Below, in pieces: positions 39,361 to 46,834 of a DNA stretch of 64,000 bases (position 1 is its first letter; the number at the start of each line of letters is the position of its first letter). The stretch lies in NCBI RefSeq assembly GCF_902498995.1, contig NZ_CABVLY010000019.1, forward strand, positions 108,748-172,747. Reading direction: 5' to 3'. This DNA comes from Burkholderia anthina (lineage in GTDB: Bacteria > Pseudomonadota > Gammaproteobacteria > Burkholderiales > Burkholderiaceae). The position numbers and the translations under genes are program-made. Below the pieces are notes generated by a model. That model had not been told where the DNA came from. It saw only the letters and a list, made by a program, of their open reading frames with translations, and ran no database searches.

Positions 39361-39850
39361 AGTGCCGAAGAAGACGCTTGTCGGTGTTGTGGGGGCTGCT
39401 GCGGCAGCCCTTCTTTTTTCTGTGGTCCCGAAGTTCGAAGGGGAGGTGCTGGTCGCCAAGCCGGACCCGATCGGGATTGTCACGGGATGCTTCGGGGATA
39501 CGAAGGACGTGAAGCTCAACCAACGCTTCACGCACGACGAATGCCTCGCCCGGCTGGAACAACGCCTCATTGAACATGCGGAGCCTGTGCTGAAGTGCAC
39601 ACCGGGTCTCAAAGGGCATCCGAGTCAGGTCGCAGCCGCGGTGAGCTTTGCATACAACATCGGGGTAGGGGCGTACTGCGGTAGCACGACTGCGAAGCGC
39701 TTCAACTCGGGCAATTGGAAAGGCGCATGCCGCGCAATGAACGAGTCGGATAGCGGCAAGCCGCAGTGGGTCTATGGCGGCCGCCGCGTGCTGCCTGGAC
39801 TGGTGAAGCGACGTGCGTTCGAGCGCTCACTGTGCGAACGGGGGTTGTGA
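39353..39850 (+). CDS. endolysin: GH24 lysozyme, probably with a SAR anchor
   Basis: 165 aa. The T4-type catalytic triad is present with exact spacing: Glu29 (KFEGE), Asp38 (KPDPIG) and Thr44 (GIVTGCFG). The segment LVGVVGAAAAALLFSVV (9-25) just before it is a weakly hydrophobic Gly/Ala-rich helix, as in signal-arrest-release endolysins that reach the periplasm by Sec and are freed when the membrane is depolarised. Further family motifs are SQVAAAVSFAYNIGVGAYCG and SGKPQWVYGGRRVLPGLVKR. It cleaves the glycan backbone of peptidoglycan. Confidence 0.93.
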   Translation: MAEVPKKTLVGVVGAAAAALLFSVVPKFEGEVLVAKPDPIGIVTGCFGDTKDVKLNQRFTHDECLARLEQRLIEHAEPVLKCTPGLKGHPSQVAAAVSFAYNIGVGAYCGSTTAKRFNSGNWKGACRAMNESDSGKPQWVYGGRRVLPGLVKRRAFERSLCERGL

Positions 39851-40338
39851 TGCTGCTCGACCCTCGATTCTGGCTCGCCGTGATCGTCGCGGTCTTTACT
39901 GGTTCGGCGGCCGGCTATCTCAAAGGACATCGCGACGCCGACCAATCTCACGCGGTCGAAACTCAGGCGCAGCGAATTCGGGATCTCGTCGTCGAGCGCG
40001 ACGAGAGCGATCGTATTGCTCATCAACAACAGGGGAATGCTGAAGATGCTTCGAAAAAACGTGATCAGGCGCGCGCTGATGCTGCTTCCGCCGCTTCTGC
40101 TGCTGACGGCTTGCGCAAGCAAGTCGCCGTGCTCGTCGAGCGGGCCCGTCATCCCACCGCTTCGACCGGAGGCCCGTCAACCGGTGATCCCCTCGATCTG
40201 CTTGCCGACGTGTTCAGCCGGGCTGACGAGCGCGCGGGAGAACTGGCGAAAATCGCTGACGAGCGGGGTATCGCCGGCCAGCAGTGTCAGCGCGACTACG
40301 ACGCCTTGAAGGTCACAGGTGACAAAGGTGAGAATTAA
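39850..40338 (+). CDS. inner-membrane spanin (Rz-like)
   Basis: 162 aa from the ATG at 39850 (TGATG overlap with the lysozyme stop). One N-terminal membrane anchor (PRFWLAVIVAVFTGSAAGYL) is followed by a long charged periplasmic coiled coil (ETQAQRIRDLVVERDESDRI, AHQQQGNAEDASKKRDQARA) and a helical end. The gene contains the outer-membrane spanin gene in the +1 frame. Together they fuse the inner and outer membranes in the last lysis step. Confidence 0.87.
   Translation: MLLDPRFWLAVIVAVFTGSAAGYLKGHRDADQSHAVETQAQRIRDLVVERDESDRIAHQQQGNAEDASKKRDQARADAASAASAADGLRKQVAVLVERARHPTASTGGPSTGDPLDLLADVFSRADERAGELAKIADERGIAGQQCQRDYDALKVTGDKGEN
40046..40309 (+). CDS. outer-membrane spanin lipoprotein (Rz1-like), nested in the Rz gene
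   Basis: 87 aa from the ATG at 40046 with AGGGG upstream (ATG 40037 is an alternative). MLRKNVIRRALMLLPPLLLL followed by the lipobox LTAC gives a lipoprotein signal with Cys at about residue 24. The mature part is Pro- and Ser-rich (GPVIPPLRPEARQPVIPSIC) as in Rz1 proteins. It is completely contained in the Rz-like gene in another frame, the classical overlapping spanin design. Confidence 0.87.
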   Translation: MLRKNVIRRALMLLPPLLLLTACASKSPCSSSGPVIPPLRPEARQPVIPSICLPTCSAGLTSARENWRKSLTSGVSPASSVSATTTP

Positions 40339-40355
40339 TATGTAAACTTACATAT
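40338..40355 (+). promoter_or_regulatory. perfect palindrome upstream of the lipoprotein gene
   Basis: ATATGTAA-AC-TTACATAT, an 18-bp inverted repeat with a 2-bp centre, starts at the last base of the Rz-like stop and lies 41-58 bp before the lipoprotein ATG. The surroundings are A/T-rich compared with the rest of the phage. It looks like an operator for a dimeric regulator of the following gene; the regulator is unknown. Confidence 0.6.
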
Positions 40356-40395
40356 CGAAAAATGAAAGCTACCAACTAGCGCCTGAGACCAATTA

Positions 40396-41244
40396 ATGAA
40401 AAGAATCCTCACAACACTTGCTTTTCCCCTTTGCCTGTCCCTTTCCGCATGCGGTGGCGGCGATGACGCTAGCGCGCCGGCCGCGCCGAGCAAGTTTGCC
40501 GTCAAGGTGACGTATTCCGGCCTGCCGCTTGTCAAGTCGAGACAGGCGTCGAAAATGGCCGCGGCTGATGTAGTGTCCGGTGCCAGTTCGACAGTGGTCG
40601 AATCGGACGGACAGGCGACTGTCGATACCCTTCAGAAGAGATTCGCTGATGCAGCAACGGGGATCACGGTCTATCCGGGTGTCATCGACGGCACGACCCT
40701 CCATCAGATCGTTATGTCGGTCAACAATGGAGTCGGGCCTACTCAAGAGGAGCTGTGGCAGTACGACCAGAATCGGACGAAAATCGTGATGGACGATTGG
40801 GTTGTATTGAATTTCCAACTCGATGATATGCGAACAGGGCGCAACGATCCGGCACAGGTTGCGGCGCTGGACCAATTCAAAAAGGATCTTATCGTTTTTC
40901 AGAATCGACTCTATCTTGAAGGGAAGCATGTCTACAAGATCGTTCCGATTCGGACATGCGAATTGCCGTCGGGCCAAACGGCCGCAGATGGTCTGGCTGA
41001 TGTTCTTGCTGACGTGCCGGGGAGTGGATATCTGATGGGATTGCGGGATGCCCCGGACAGATCGCATATGGGGGACGACTGCCGGACTCCCGACGCTGAA
41101 ACCCAGGAAGCTCATCTGCGCGCTATCGTTGACCCGATTGTGGCGAGTTATAACGCGGTCAACTCGCTAGTGAACGATTGCCGGACGAATCCTTCAAGTC
41201 GCACCGAACGGGAGTGCTCGGGTATTGAACCTGTGAAGAAGTAA
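40396..41244 (+). CDS. lipoprotein cargo gene (282 aa), unknown function
   Basis: Starts MKRILTTLAFPLCLSLSACG, a lipoprotein signal with lipobox LSAC (Cys19) followed by GGG, so it should be anchored in the outer membrane of the lysogen. The mature part of about 264 aa has no recognised domain; it is mostly hydrophilic with Cys in RTCELPSG, DDCRTPDAE, NDCRTNPSS and ERECSGI, probably paired. It has lower GC content than the lysis genes and its own upstream palindrome, so it is probably a separately controlled lysogenic conversion gene. Confidence 0.8.
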   Translation: MKRILTTLAFPLCLSLSACGGGDDASAPAAPSKFAVKVTYSGLPLVKSRQASKMAAADVVSGASSTVVESDGQATVDTLQKRFADAATGITVYPGVIDGTTLHQIVMSVNNGVGPTQEELWQYDQNRTKIVMDDWVVLNFQLDDMRTGRNDPAQVAALDQFKKDLIVFQNRLYLEGKHVYKIVPIRTCELPSGQTAADGLADVLADVPGSGYLMGLRDAPDRSHMGDDCRTPDAETQEAHLRAIVDPIVASYNAVNSLVNDCRTNPSSRTERECSGIEPVKK

Positions 41245-41322
41245 CAGCCGACTGCGTCGACGGGCGGCCTGTGCAATATGCCGGGTCGCCCGTTAGACTT
41301 CCGCTATTGCTACGGAGGCCAC

Positions 41323-41523
41323 ATGGACAAACCGGAGATCGATTGGAAGAAGGCTCCGAGAAACGCTCGCTGGTGGGCGATGGATGCCAACGGGTGTGCG
41401 CACTGGTTCCTAGCCCCTAACGTTGCCGCCTACACCGATTTCTGGTTCTCGGAGCCGAAGCCAGCCCCGACGTTTGGATTTGTCGGTGATTGGCGCATCA
41501 GTTTGATTGAGCGGCCCGAGTAA
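41323..41523 (+). CDS. small Trp-rich protein (66 aa), unknown
   Basis: 66 aa from the ATG at 41323 with an excellent ACGGAGG ribosome binding site. MDKPEIDWKKAPRNARWWAM and later DANGCAHWFLAPNVA, FGFVGDWRIS are Trp- and aromatic-rich; small phage proteins with such WWA and W-x-x-S patterns occur as accessory genes. It lies between the lipoprotein gene and the SOS-controlled pair. No function can be given. Confidence 0.6.
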   Translation: MDKPEIDWKKAPRNARWWAMDANGCAHWFLAPNVAAYTDFWFSEPKPAPTFGFVGDWRISLIERPE

Positions 41524-41539
41524 TTCGCGCCGGGGAGGC

Positions 41540-42031
41540 TTACCGCATCCCAGCGCGTCGCATCTCTTCACGCAAGAGGTGCATGAATCGATGCAACTGT
41601 CCCTGCGCGCCGGCTAGGTCGCCTTTATTTGTGACGTTCTTGTCCGTATACACATACCATTCCTCAAGCCGCTCAAGTGACTTGCGAAGCGCGCGAATTT
41701 CCAAGATGAGCCAACGCACCTGAAGGTCGGTGTAATCGCGCCACAATGAGCGAAGCTCTGCGTCGGTAGGCGCGTCGAACTCCGGTAGTGACGGTTTCAT
41801 CTTGAATCGAGGATCCGTGAGCGGCACGCGATTTCGATCGATCCTGGTCGCTTCGATCGGTCTGCACTCCTCAAAAAATATGGCTCTTTCGTCTTCATCA
41901 ATCCAGAACTCGAATTCACGTTTCGTGAGCTCGATCGGGGTCCGCAGGCGCGTCTTTTCGCCCATGAACCCGTATTCCCAGATGTAGGCCCACTGAGGCT
42001 TGATCACGTCGGAATCACTGTATAAAAACAC
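41540..42031 (-). CDS. unknown protein divergent from the SRAP gene, under the same LexA box (163 aa)
   Basis: 163 aa from a GTG at 42031 (alternative GTG at 42007). An N-terminal beta region (WAYIWEYGFMGEKTRLRTPI, REFEFWIDEDERAIFFEECR) precedes a helical, charged C-terminus (LWRDYTDLQVRWLILEIRAL, RKSLERLEEWYVYTDKNVTN). No family recognised. The start codon lies inside the LexA box at 42018-42033, with a minus-strand -35 TTGACG (42056-42061) and a weak -10 upstream. The shorter start may be the real one, but either way LexA should block transcription until DNA damage. Confidence 0.62.
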   Translation of the reverse strand: MFLYSDSDVIKPQWAYIWEYGFMGEKTRLRTPIELTKREFEFWIDEDERAIFFEECRPIEATRIDRNRVPLTDPRFKMKPSLPEFDAPTDAELRSLWRDYTDLQVRWLILEIRALRKSLERLEEWYVYTDKNVTNKGDLAGAQGQLHRFMHLLREEMRRAGMR

Positions 42032-42033
42032 AG
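42018..42033. promoter_or_regulatory. LexA (SOS) box between divergent genes
   Basis: CTGT-ATAAAAAC-ACAG fits the consensus CTGT-N8-ACAG exactly, and the flanks extend the symmetry (CACTGT...ACAGTG). On the plus strand it contains a -10 box TATAAA (42021-42026) with TTGATC upstream (42000-42005, 15-bp spacer). On the minus strand it lies just downstream of a -35 TTGACG and a weak -10. LexA binding should repress both divergent genes. Confidence 0.87.
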
Positions 42034-42085
42034 TGTATCGCGAGGTAAGATGGATGCGTCAAGTCTCAAAAATGGGGCGTGGTCG

Positions 42086-42766
42086 ATGTGTACCAACTAC
42101 GTTGCTCCCGGCGAAGATCCGGGCCTGAATGAGCTGAAGATCGACAACTTCCGTGACCTATACCGATGGACGCCGTGGAAGCCGGAGATCTACCAGGACT
42201 ATGATGCCCCCATCGTCGCGAGCGTTGACGGGCAGTTCAAGCCGCTGATCGCCGGCTTCGGCTTCTGGCCGCGGGCGCTGCAGAAGGCGAACGCCGAGAA
42301 GGCGAAGGAGCAGGGCAGGAAGCCGCCGATCATCCGCAGTACGATGAACGCTCGCGACGACAACCTCGGGAAGTCGCCTCTGTACGGCCCGGCGTGGCGC
42401 GGTGGTCAGCGCTGCTTGATTCCGGCACGGTGGGTCTACGAGCCGAACTGGGAAACCGGAAAGCACGTGCGATATCGGATCGGGCTAGCCGGTTGGCGCC
42501 CGCTGTGCGTCGCCGGCATCTGGCGAACGCTGAAGGGGCAGGACGGTAGCGTGCGGCACACCATGGCGATGATCACGGTCAACGGCGACGAGCACCCGGT
42601 TATGAAGCGCATGCACCGGCCCGGAGACGAGAAGCGCTCGGTCGTGATCCTGCGGCCGGACGACTGGGAAGAGTGGCTTACGACGCCGAACATTGAGGCT
42701 GCGAGGGCGATGCTGCAGCTGTACCCGGCCGACGATATGGCGGCCGAGCCGGCAGCCGACAAATAA
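42086..42766 (+). CDS. SRAP (YedK/HMCES) abasic-site shielding protein
   Basis: 226 aa from the ATG at 42086, which puts the catalytic Cys at position 2 (MCTNYVAP) as the family requires; GGGGCG lies upstream. An earlier in-frame ATG at 42050 would bury that Cys. Other SRAP landmarks: STMNARDDNLGKSPLYGPAW (Asn/Arg cluster), RCLIPARWVYEP (Glu active site near W-Y-E-P), and TMAMITVNGDEHPVMKRMHR with the conserved His of the ExH-type site. SRAP proteins crosslink to abasic sites in single-stranded DNA. It is under the LexA box at 42018-42033. Confidence 0.88.
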   Translation: MCTNYVAPGEDPGLNELKIDNFRDLYRWTPWKPEIYQDYDAPIVASVDGQFKPLIAGFGFWPRALQKANAEKAKEQGRKPPIIRSTMNARDDNLGKSPLYGPAWRGGQRCLIPARWVYEPNWETGKHVRYRIGLAGWRPLCVAGIWRTLKGQDGSVRHTMAMITVNGDEHPVMKRMHRPGDEKRSVVILRPDDWEEWLTTPNIEAARAMLQLYPADDMAAEPAADK

Positions 42767-42835
42767 GTTTCCGGGGTGTGGGTTTTTCTGCCTTCGCATG
42801 ACGCATCACTGTGCGCATATACAGCATTGACGAAC

Positions 42836-42867
42836 CCGCGAACCCGCATGCCGTCGCGGGTTCGCGG
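42836..42867. terminator. strong hairpin near the right prophage end
   Basis: A perfect 12-bp stem CCGCGAACCCGC/GCGGGTTCGCGG (42836-42847 and 42856-42867) around an 8-base loop. No T-run follows on either strand, so it is terminator-like at best; it may also be an attachment-site arm structure because it lies 35 bp from the selC fragment. Confidence 0.4.
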
Positions 42868-42901
42868 CCTGTCAACTGATCTTGCGTACAGTGAAATCGG
42901 C

Positions 42902-42965
42902 CTTCAAATCCGGTTGGGGGTGTCAGACACTCCCGGGTAGGTTCGACTCCTGCTGCCTTCCGCCA
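42902..42965 (+). tRNA. selC: 3' half of tRNA-Sec (selC): attR junction of the prophage
   Basis: The sequence holds the anticodon-loop part CTTCAAATCC (anticodon TCA), the long extra arm GGGGGTGTCAGACACTCCC, the T arm GTAGG-TTCGACT-CCTGC, an 8-nt acceptor 3' strand TGCCTTCC, discriminator G and CCA. The 8-bp acceptor, long extra arm and TCA anticodon are specific to tRNA-Sec. The 5' half (D arm and acceptor 5' strand) is missing; phage DNA precedes it. This is what a phage integrating in the 3' part of selC leaves at its far end. The intact gene should be at attL beyond the left edge. Confidence 0.88.
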
Positions 42966-43162
42966 TTCAGGCTTTCTTTCCCGATTCCCGAACGCAGCCT
43001 TTTCGCAGCGACACTCCGCACAGCGACCGCCAAGCCGTAATCCTGATCGGTAAAAGCACCGAATTCGCGCCGATTATTTCCTCGCTATAGTCGAAGCACG
43101 GGCGGTCGACGCATGCACCATGCGCCGATACCGTCCGGGCAATGACTGTAGACAGGTGCTGT

Positions 43163-43375
43163 ATGAAAAACATAATCGAAAAGACCGCGGGGCCGGTCTG
43201 GGGTGTGGCGGCAGGCGTGCTCCTCGCCGTCGCAGGACTGGGTCTCGGCCTCTTCCCGAAATCGCTGCACGGCTCGGGAAGCGCGAACGACTTCATGGCA
43301 TCCGGCGTCGCGATGCTGGGTATCTTCCTCGTCGTCTATTCCACACACGAATTGCGAAGAAGGCGCTCGCACTGA
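43163..43375 (+). CDS. small two-helix membrane protein (70 aa)
   Basis: 70 aa from the ATG at 43163: MKNIIEKTAGPVWGVAAGVL, two membrane helices (VWGVAAGVLLAVAGLGLGLF and ASGVAMLGIFLVVYSTH) and a basic end (ELRRRRSH). First chromosomal gene after the prophage. No family identified; probably a conserved Burkholderia membrane protein of unknown function. Confidence 0.6.
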   Translation: MKNIIEKTAGPVWGVAAGVLLAVAGLGLGLFPKSLHGSGSANDFMASGVAMLGIFLVVYSTHELRRRRSH

Positions 43376-43423
43376 GCGCACGCGCATCGTTGCTCGGGAA
43401 AACGCACCGGGCCGGCCGACGGC

Positions 43424-43723
43424 TCAGGAGTGCGTGCGTCCTTCGGCCGAACCCGAATCGACGAGCAGATCGTCGACGATGATTTCGCCGGCCGCGCGGC
43501 CGGCGCGCAACGCGTTGCGGGTGTTGCGGAACAGGCGGCCGCCATCGTCGCCGAGCCGGATCGGCGCCAGCAGGCGCGGCGCGACGCCGGCTGCCCGCAC
43601 CTGCACGATCGCGACGAACCCGAACCGCAGCGTGTCGGGCGGCGCGGGGTCGCGCGGCGGGTCGAGCCGGAATTCGCAGCGGACATCGATCGTATATCCG
43701 CGGTAGGTGTACGCACTGTTCAT
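43424..43723 (-). CDS. conserved hypothetical protein (99 aa)
   Basis: Minus-strand frame starting MNSAYTYRGYTIDVRCEFRL from 43723 (a longer form starts at 43753). It shows YRGYTIDV, TLRFGFVAIVQVRAAG and RLGDDGGRLFRNTRNALRAG, a pattern of small conserved beta-proteobacterial proteins of unknown function with a central beta sheet. No signal peptide or membrane segment. It is the likely real gene here; the plus-strand frames are Arg/Ser-rich shadows. Confidence 0.6.
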   Translation of the reverse strand: MNSAYTYRGYTIDVRCEFRLDPPRDPAPPDTLRFGFVAIVQVRAAGVAPRLLAPIRLGDDGGRLFRNTRNALRAGRAAGEIIVDDLLVDSGSAEGRTHS

Positions 43724-43809
43724 CTGCAGCTCGCTCGGAAGGGAACGCGGCAACGGACCGTGGGCGCATCATATCGGCTCGGGCGAGCCGGCGGGGTTGG
43801 GGTGTCTAC

Positions 43810-44232
43810 CTACTGGCGCAGCTCGTGCCGGTAAACGAGTTCGACGATCCGCTTCGTCGGAATGCTCGCGCGCAACGCGTCGACGTTGTCGATGGGAAAC
43901 CACCGGCACCGCTCGATCTCGTTGCTCGCCTGCGGAATCTGGTCGGGGCCGACTTCCGCGAAGAACACGTGATGGATCTTCGCGAGCCCGGTGAACTGCA
44001 TCGAGTAGACGAGCGCCTGGCCCATGATGCCGGTTTCTTCCAGCAGCTCGCGATGCGCGGCTTCGAGCGGCGTTTCTTTACGCTTGATCGTGCCGCCGGG
44101 CAGCGCCCATCGCGACGATGCGCGGGCGACGAGCAATACCCGTTCGTCGCGGTAGCAGACCACGGTGGCACGTTCCCTGACCGGAACGACGTCGGCTTCA
44201 GGGGTATTCGCGGAGACGAGGGCTTGAGGCAT
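43810..44232 (-). CDS. Nudix hydrolase
   Basis: 140 aa with a complete Nudix box GX5EX7REUXEEXGU at residues 47-69 (Gly47, Glu53, Arg61-Glu62-Leu63, Glu65-Glu66, Gly68), i.e. GTIKRKETPLEAAHRELLEE followed by TGI. The fold before and after (RATVVCYRDERVLLVARASS, FFAEVGPDQIP, ERCRWFPIDNVDAL) is normal for the family. These enzymes hydrolyse nucleoside diphosphates linked to another moiety; the substrate cannot be told. Cytoplasmic, metal dependent. Confidence 0.88.
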   Translation of the reverse strand: MPQALVSANTPEADVVPVRERATVVCYRDERVLLVARASSRWALPGGTIKRKETPLEAAHRELLEETGIMGQALVYSMQFTGLAKIHHVFFAEVGPDQIPQASNEIERCRWFPIDNVDALRASIPTKRIVELVYRHELRQ

Positions 44233-44280
44233 GAACCGATTCTAACCAGTGTCGGGCAGCCGGCCAAGTTGGCGTAGCGC

Positions 44281-44307
44281 GATGCGGCCCGTCGATCGGG
44301 CCGCATC
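44281..44307. terminator. perfect hairpin after the purine permease gene
   Basis: 11-bp perfect stem GATGCGGCCCG/CGGGCCGCATC around TCGAT, lying 18 bp beyond the permease stop (leftward). No U-run follows, so it may be a Rho-independent-like or mRNA 3'-protecting hairpin. Confidence 0.4.
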
Positions 44308-44325
44308 GTCATGGCGTGCGTCGCG

Positions 44326-45714
44326 TTACTTCTGTTCCGGGAGGAACCAGTTCATCACGAGCGCGCAGATGCCGCCCGTTGCGACACCCGATTCGAGCAC
44401 GTTCTTCAGCGCGTGCGGCAGGCTGTTCAGGATGTCCGGCACCTGCGACACGCCGAGGCCGAGCGCGAGCGACACCGCGATGATCAGCAGTGCGCGACGA
44501 TCGAGCTGGATGCCCGAAAGAATGTTGATGCCCGATGCGGCCACCGCACCGAACATCACCATCGCCGCGCCGCCCAGCACGGGCTCCGGCACCGCCTGCA
44601 GCACGCCGGCGACGACCGGGAACAGGCCGAGCACCACGAGCATCGCCGCGATCCAGATGCCGACGTAGCGGCTCGCGACGCCGGTGATCTGGATCACGCC
44701 GTTGTTCTGCGCGAACACCGAACTCGGGAACGTATTGAACACGCCGGCCAGCAGCGAGTTCGCGCCGTTGACGAGCACGCCGCCCTTGATCCGTTGCATC
44801 CACACCGGCCCTTCGACCGGCTCCTTCGAGATCTTGCTGGTGGCCGTCACGTCGCCGATCGCCTCGAGCGACGTGACGAGGTAGATGATCAGCATCGGGA
44901 TGAACAGCGCCCACGAGAAGCCGATGCCGAAGTGCAGCGGCGTCGGCACCTGGAACAGCGCGGCCTGGTGCACGCCGGTGAAGTCGAGACGGCCGAGCAC
45001 CGCGGCGGCGATATAGCCGATCACGAGCGCGATGACGAGCGCGGTGCTGCGCACCCACACGATCGGCACGCGGTTCAGCAGGATGATCGTGCCGAGCACG
45101 AGGCATGACAGCGTCAGGTTGCCGGCGCTCGCGAACGTGCCGTTGGCCATCGCGCCGTAGCCGCCGCCCATGCTGATGAGGCCGACCTTGATCAGCGTGA
45201 GACCGATCAGCAGCACGACGATGCCGGTGACGAGCGGCGTGATCAGGCGCTTCACGAACGGCAGGATGCGCGACACGCTCATCTCGACGAACGAGCCGGC
45301 GATCACGACGCCGAAGATCGCGGCCATCACGGTCTCGACCGGCGTGCCCTGCTTGACCATCACGCTGCCGCCGGCGATCAGCGGGCCGACGAAGTTGAAG
45401 CTCGTTCCCTGCACGATCAGCAGCCCGGCGCCCAGCGGGCCGAAGCGCTTGCACTGCACGAAGGTGGCGATGCCGGAAATCACGAGCGACATCGACACGA
45501 TGAGGGTCGTATCGCGGCTCGATACGCCGAGCGCCTGGCAGATCAGCAGGCCGGGCGTGACGATCGGCACGATGATCGCGAGGAGGTGCTGCAGCGCGGC
45601 GACGAACGCGACCATCGGCGCGGGCCGGTCATTGGGGCCATAGACGAGGTCGTGCGACGGGTCGGTATCGTCGACGCCGTGGGAGGCGGATCGGGCGGGG
45701 GAAGCGGGTTGCAT
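44326..45714 (-). CDS. NCS2 family purine (xanthine/uric acid) permease
   Basis: 462 aa from the ATG at 45714 (a TTG at 45732 is an alternative), with about 12-14 membrane helices. NCS2 signatures: LLICQALGVSSRDTTLIVSM, FVGPLIAGGSVMV, TSLEAIGDVTATSKISKEPV (substrate-site Glu in the TM8 motif) and FNTFPSSVFAQNNGVIQITG with ASRYVG (TM10 motif Q/N-G). The Q-N-x-G-V...TG-x-ASR pattern points to the xanthine/urate branch rather than uracil. Proton-coupled uptake across the inner membrane. Monocistronic here. Confidence 0.9.
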   Translation of the reverse strand: MQPASPARSASHGVDDTDPSHDLVYGPNDRPAPMVAFVAALQHLLAIIVPIVTPGLLICQALGVSSRDTTLIVSMSLVISGIATFVQCKRFGPLGAGLLIVQGTSFNFVGPLIAGGSVMVKQGTPVETVMAAIFGVVIAGSFVEMSVSRILPFVKRLITPLVTGIVVLLIGLTLIKVGLISMGGGYGAMANGTFASAGNLTLSCLVLGTIILLNRVPIVWVRSTALVIALVIGYIAAAVLGRLDFTGVHQAALFQVPTPLHFGIGFSWALFIPMLIIYLVTSLEAIGDVTATSKISKEPVEGPVWMQRIKGGVLVNGANSLLAGVFNTFPSSVFAQNNGVIQITGVASRYVGIWIAAMLVVLGLFPVVAGVLQAVPEPVLGGAAMVMFGAVAASGINILSGIQLDRRALLIIAVSLALGLGVSQVPDILNSLPHALKNVLESGVATGGICALVMNWFLPEQK

Positions 45715-45825
45715 GGCGAGCGGGCCGGACAAAAGGGAAAGTGCGGCATTTTAGCCGAAGGGCCCGCCCGTGCCGCCCGCGCGCGCTGCAATAGCCGGGA
45801 TTCGGCGGCGCGGCCGCGCGCCGGA

Positions 45826-46614
45826 TCAGCCGCCGGTCGACAGGTATTGCTGCGGGGCCTGGCCGAACAGCCGCCGGAACATCACGGTAAACGCGCTCGG
45901 CGTGCTGTAGCCGAGATCGAGCGCGACGGACGCGACGCTCGCGCCGTGCGCGAGCCGCGTCATCGCTTCGGCCGCGCGCATGTGCTGCCGCCAGTGGCCG
46001 AAGCTCATGCCGGTTTCGTCGCGAAAATGCCGGGCGAGCGTGCGGCTGCTGGTGCCGATCTCGTCGGCCCAGCGATCGAGCGTGTAGTCGTTCGCCGGGT
46101 CGGTCATCATGTGCTCGCAGATCGCGAGCAGGCGCGGGTCGTGCGGCAGCGGCAACCCGCCTTCGCCGAGCGGCGGCGCTTCTTCCAGCAGCTTCAGCAG
46201 CAGCGGCACCGCGAGCGCGGTGCTGCCGTCGGGCGGGTAGTCGCCGCCATCGCGCAGCATGTTCGTGACGAGCTCGCGGATCAGCGAGTCGATCGCGATC
46301 ACGCGGCCGGTCGGCCAGCGCCACGGGGTGGCATCGGGCTCGACGCTGACCGTGCATAGCGTGAGGCGTCCGACCGCATGCAACTCGTGGTCGATGTTGG
46401 GCGGCAGCCACACGCCGCGCGACGGCGGCAACGTCCACGTGCGGTTCGGCGTCAGCACGCGCACGACGCCCCTCAGCGCGAGGATCACGTGGCCGAACTC
46501 GTGCTGGTGCCACGGCTCGTGCTGGCCGTTCTCGTAAGCGATGGCCCGCACGATCACGGGCCGCGGCAGGCGGCGCCGTTCATGCGGGTAGCGGTTGAGC
46601 AGGAATTCCTTCAT
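45826..46614 (-). CDS. AraC-family regulator with cupin domain
   Basis: 262 aa from the ATG at 46614, chosen because a longer frame to 46773 adds a non-conserved leader crossing the promoter region. N-terminal cupin (WHQHEFGHVILALRGVVRVL, GVWLPPNIDHELHAVGRL) and C-terminal double helix-turn-helix (DRWADEIGTSSRTLARHFRD, VASVALDLGYSTPSAFTVMF, ending FGQAPQQYL). Divergent from the TonB receptor gene, so it probably senses the iron-siderophore status and controls the uptake locus. Confidence 0.88.
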   Translation of the reverse strand: MKEFLLNRYPHERRRLPRPVIVRAIAYENGQHEPWHQHEFGHVILALRGVVRVLTPNRTWTLPPSRGVWLPPNIDHELHAVGRLTLCTVSVEPDATPWRWPTGRVIAIDSLIRELVTNMLRDGGDYPPDGSTALAVPLLLKLLEEAPPLGEGGLPLPHDPRLLAICEHMMTDPANDYTLDRWADEIGTSSRTLARHFRDETGMSFGHWRQHMRAAEAMTRLAHGASVASVALDLGYSTPSAFTVMFRRLFGQAPQQYLSTGG

Positions 46615-46745
46615 CCGGAGCCGGGGTGGTTGATGCGGACTGTTCAGCACCGGACAGAATCTGGCCGAAACTGAACATTTGTTGTCTACCTGCGAAATAA
46701 GGTAGTCGCTATGCTTGTCGTGTGTCAACTGAACGAAAACGATAG

Positions 46746-46772
46746 TGCGACTGAAAATAGTAATGAGTCGCA
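46746..46772. promoter_or_regulatory. operator region of the siderophore locus (inverted repeat, Fur-like element)
   Basis: The inverted repeat TGCGACT...AGTCGCA (46746-46752 and 46766-46772, 13-bp spacer) encloses TGAAAAT-A-GTAATGA, which matches the 7-1-7 Fur consensus TGATAAT-N-ATTATCA at about 10 of 14 positions. It lies between the divergent AraC regulator and receptor genes, the expected place for Fur and AraC binding. Confidence 0.45.
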
Positions 46773-46834
46773 TTAACTATGACGAAAATCGGCGACAGCC
46801 ATACGCAAGGGCGACAGGAATGAGGTTCGGGGAA

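Noticed and set aside
44309..45454. Long Arg/Asp-rich open frame overlapping the purine permease in another frame
   Set aside because: The permease has clear family motifs throughout. The overlapping frame has only biased composition caused by GC-rich codons.
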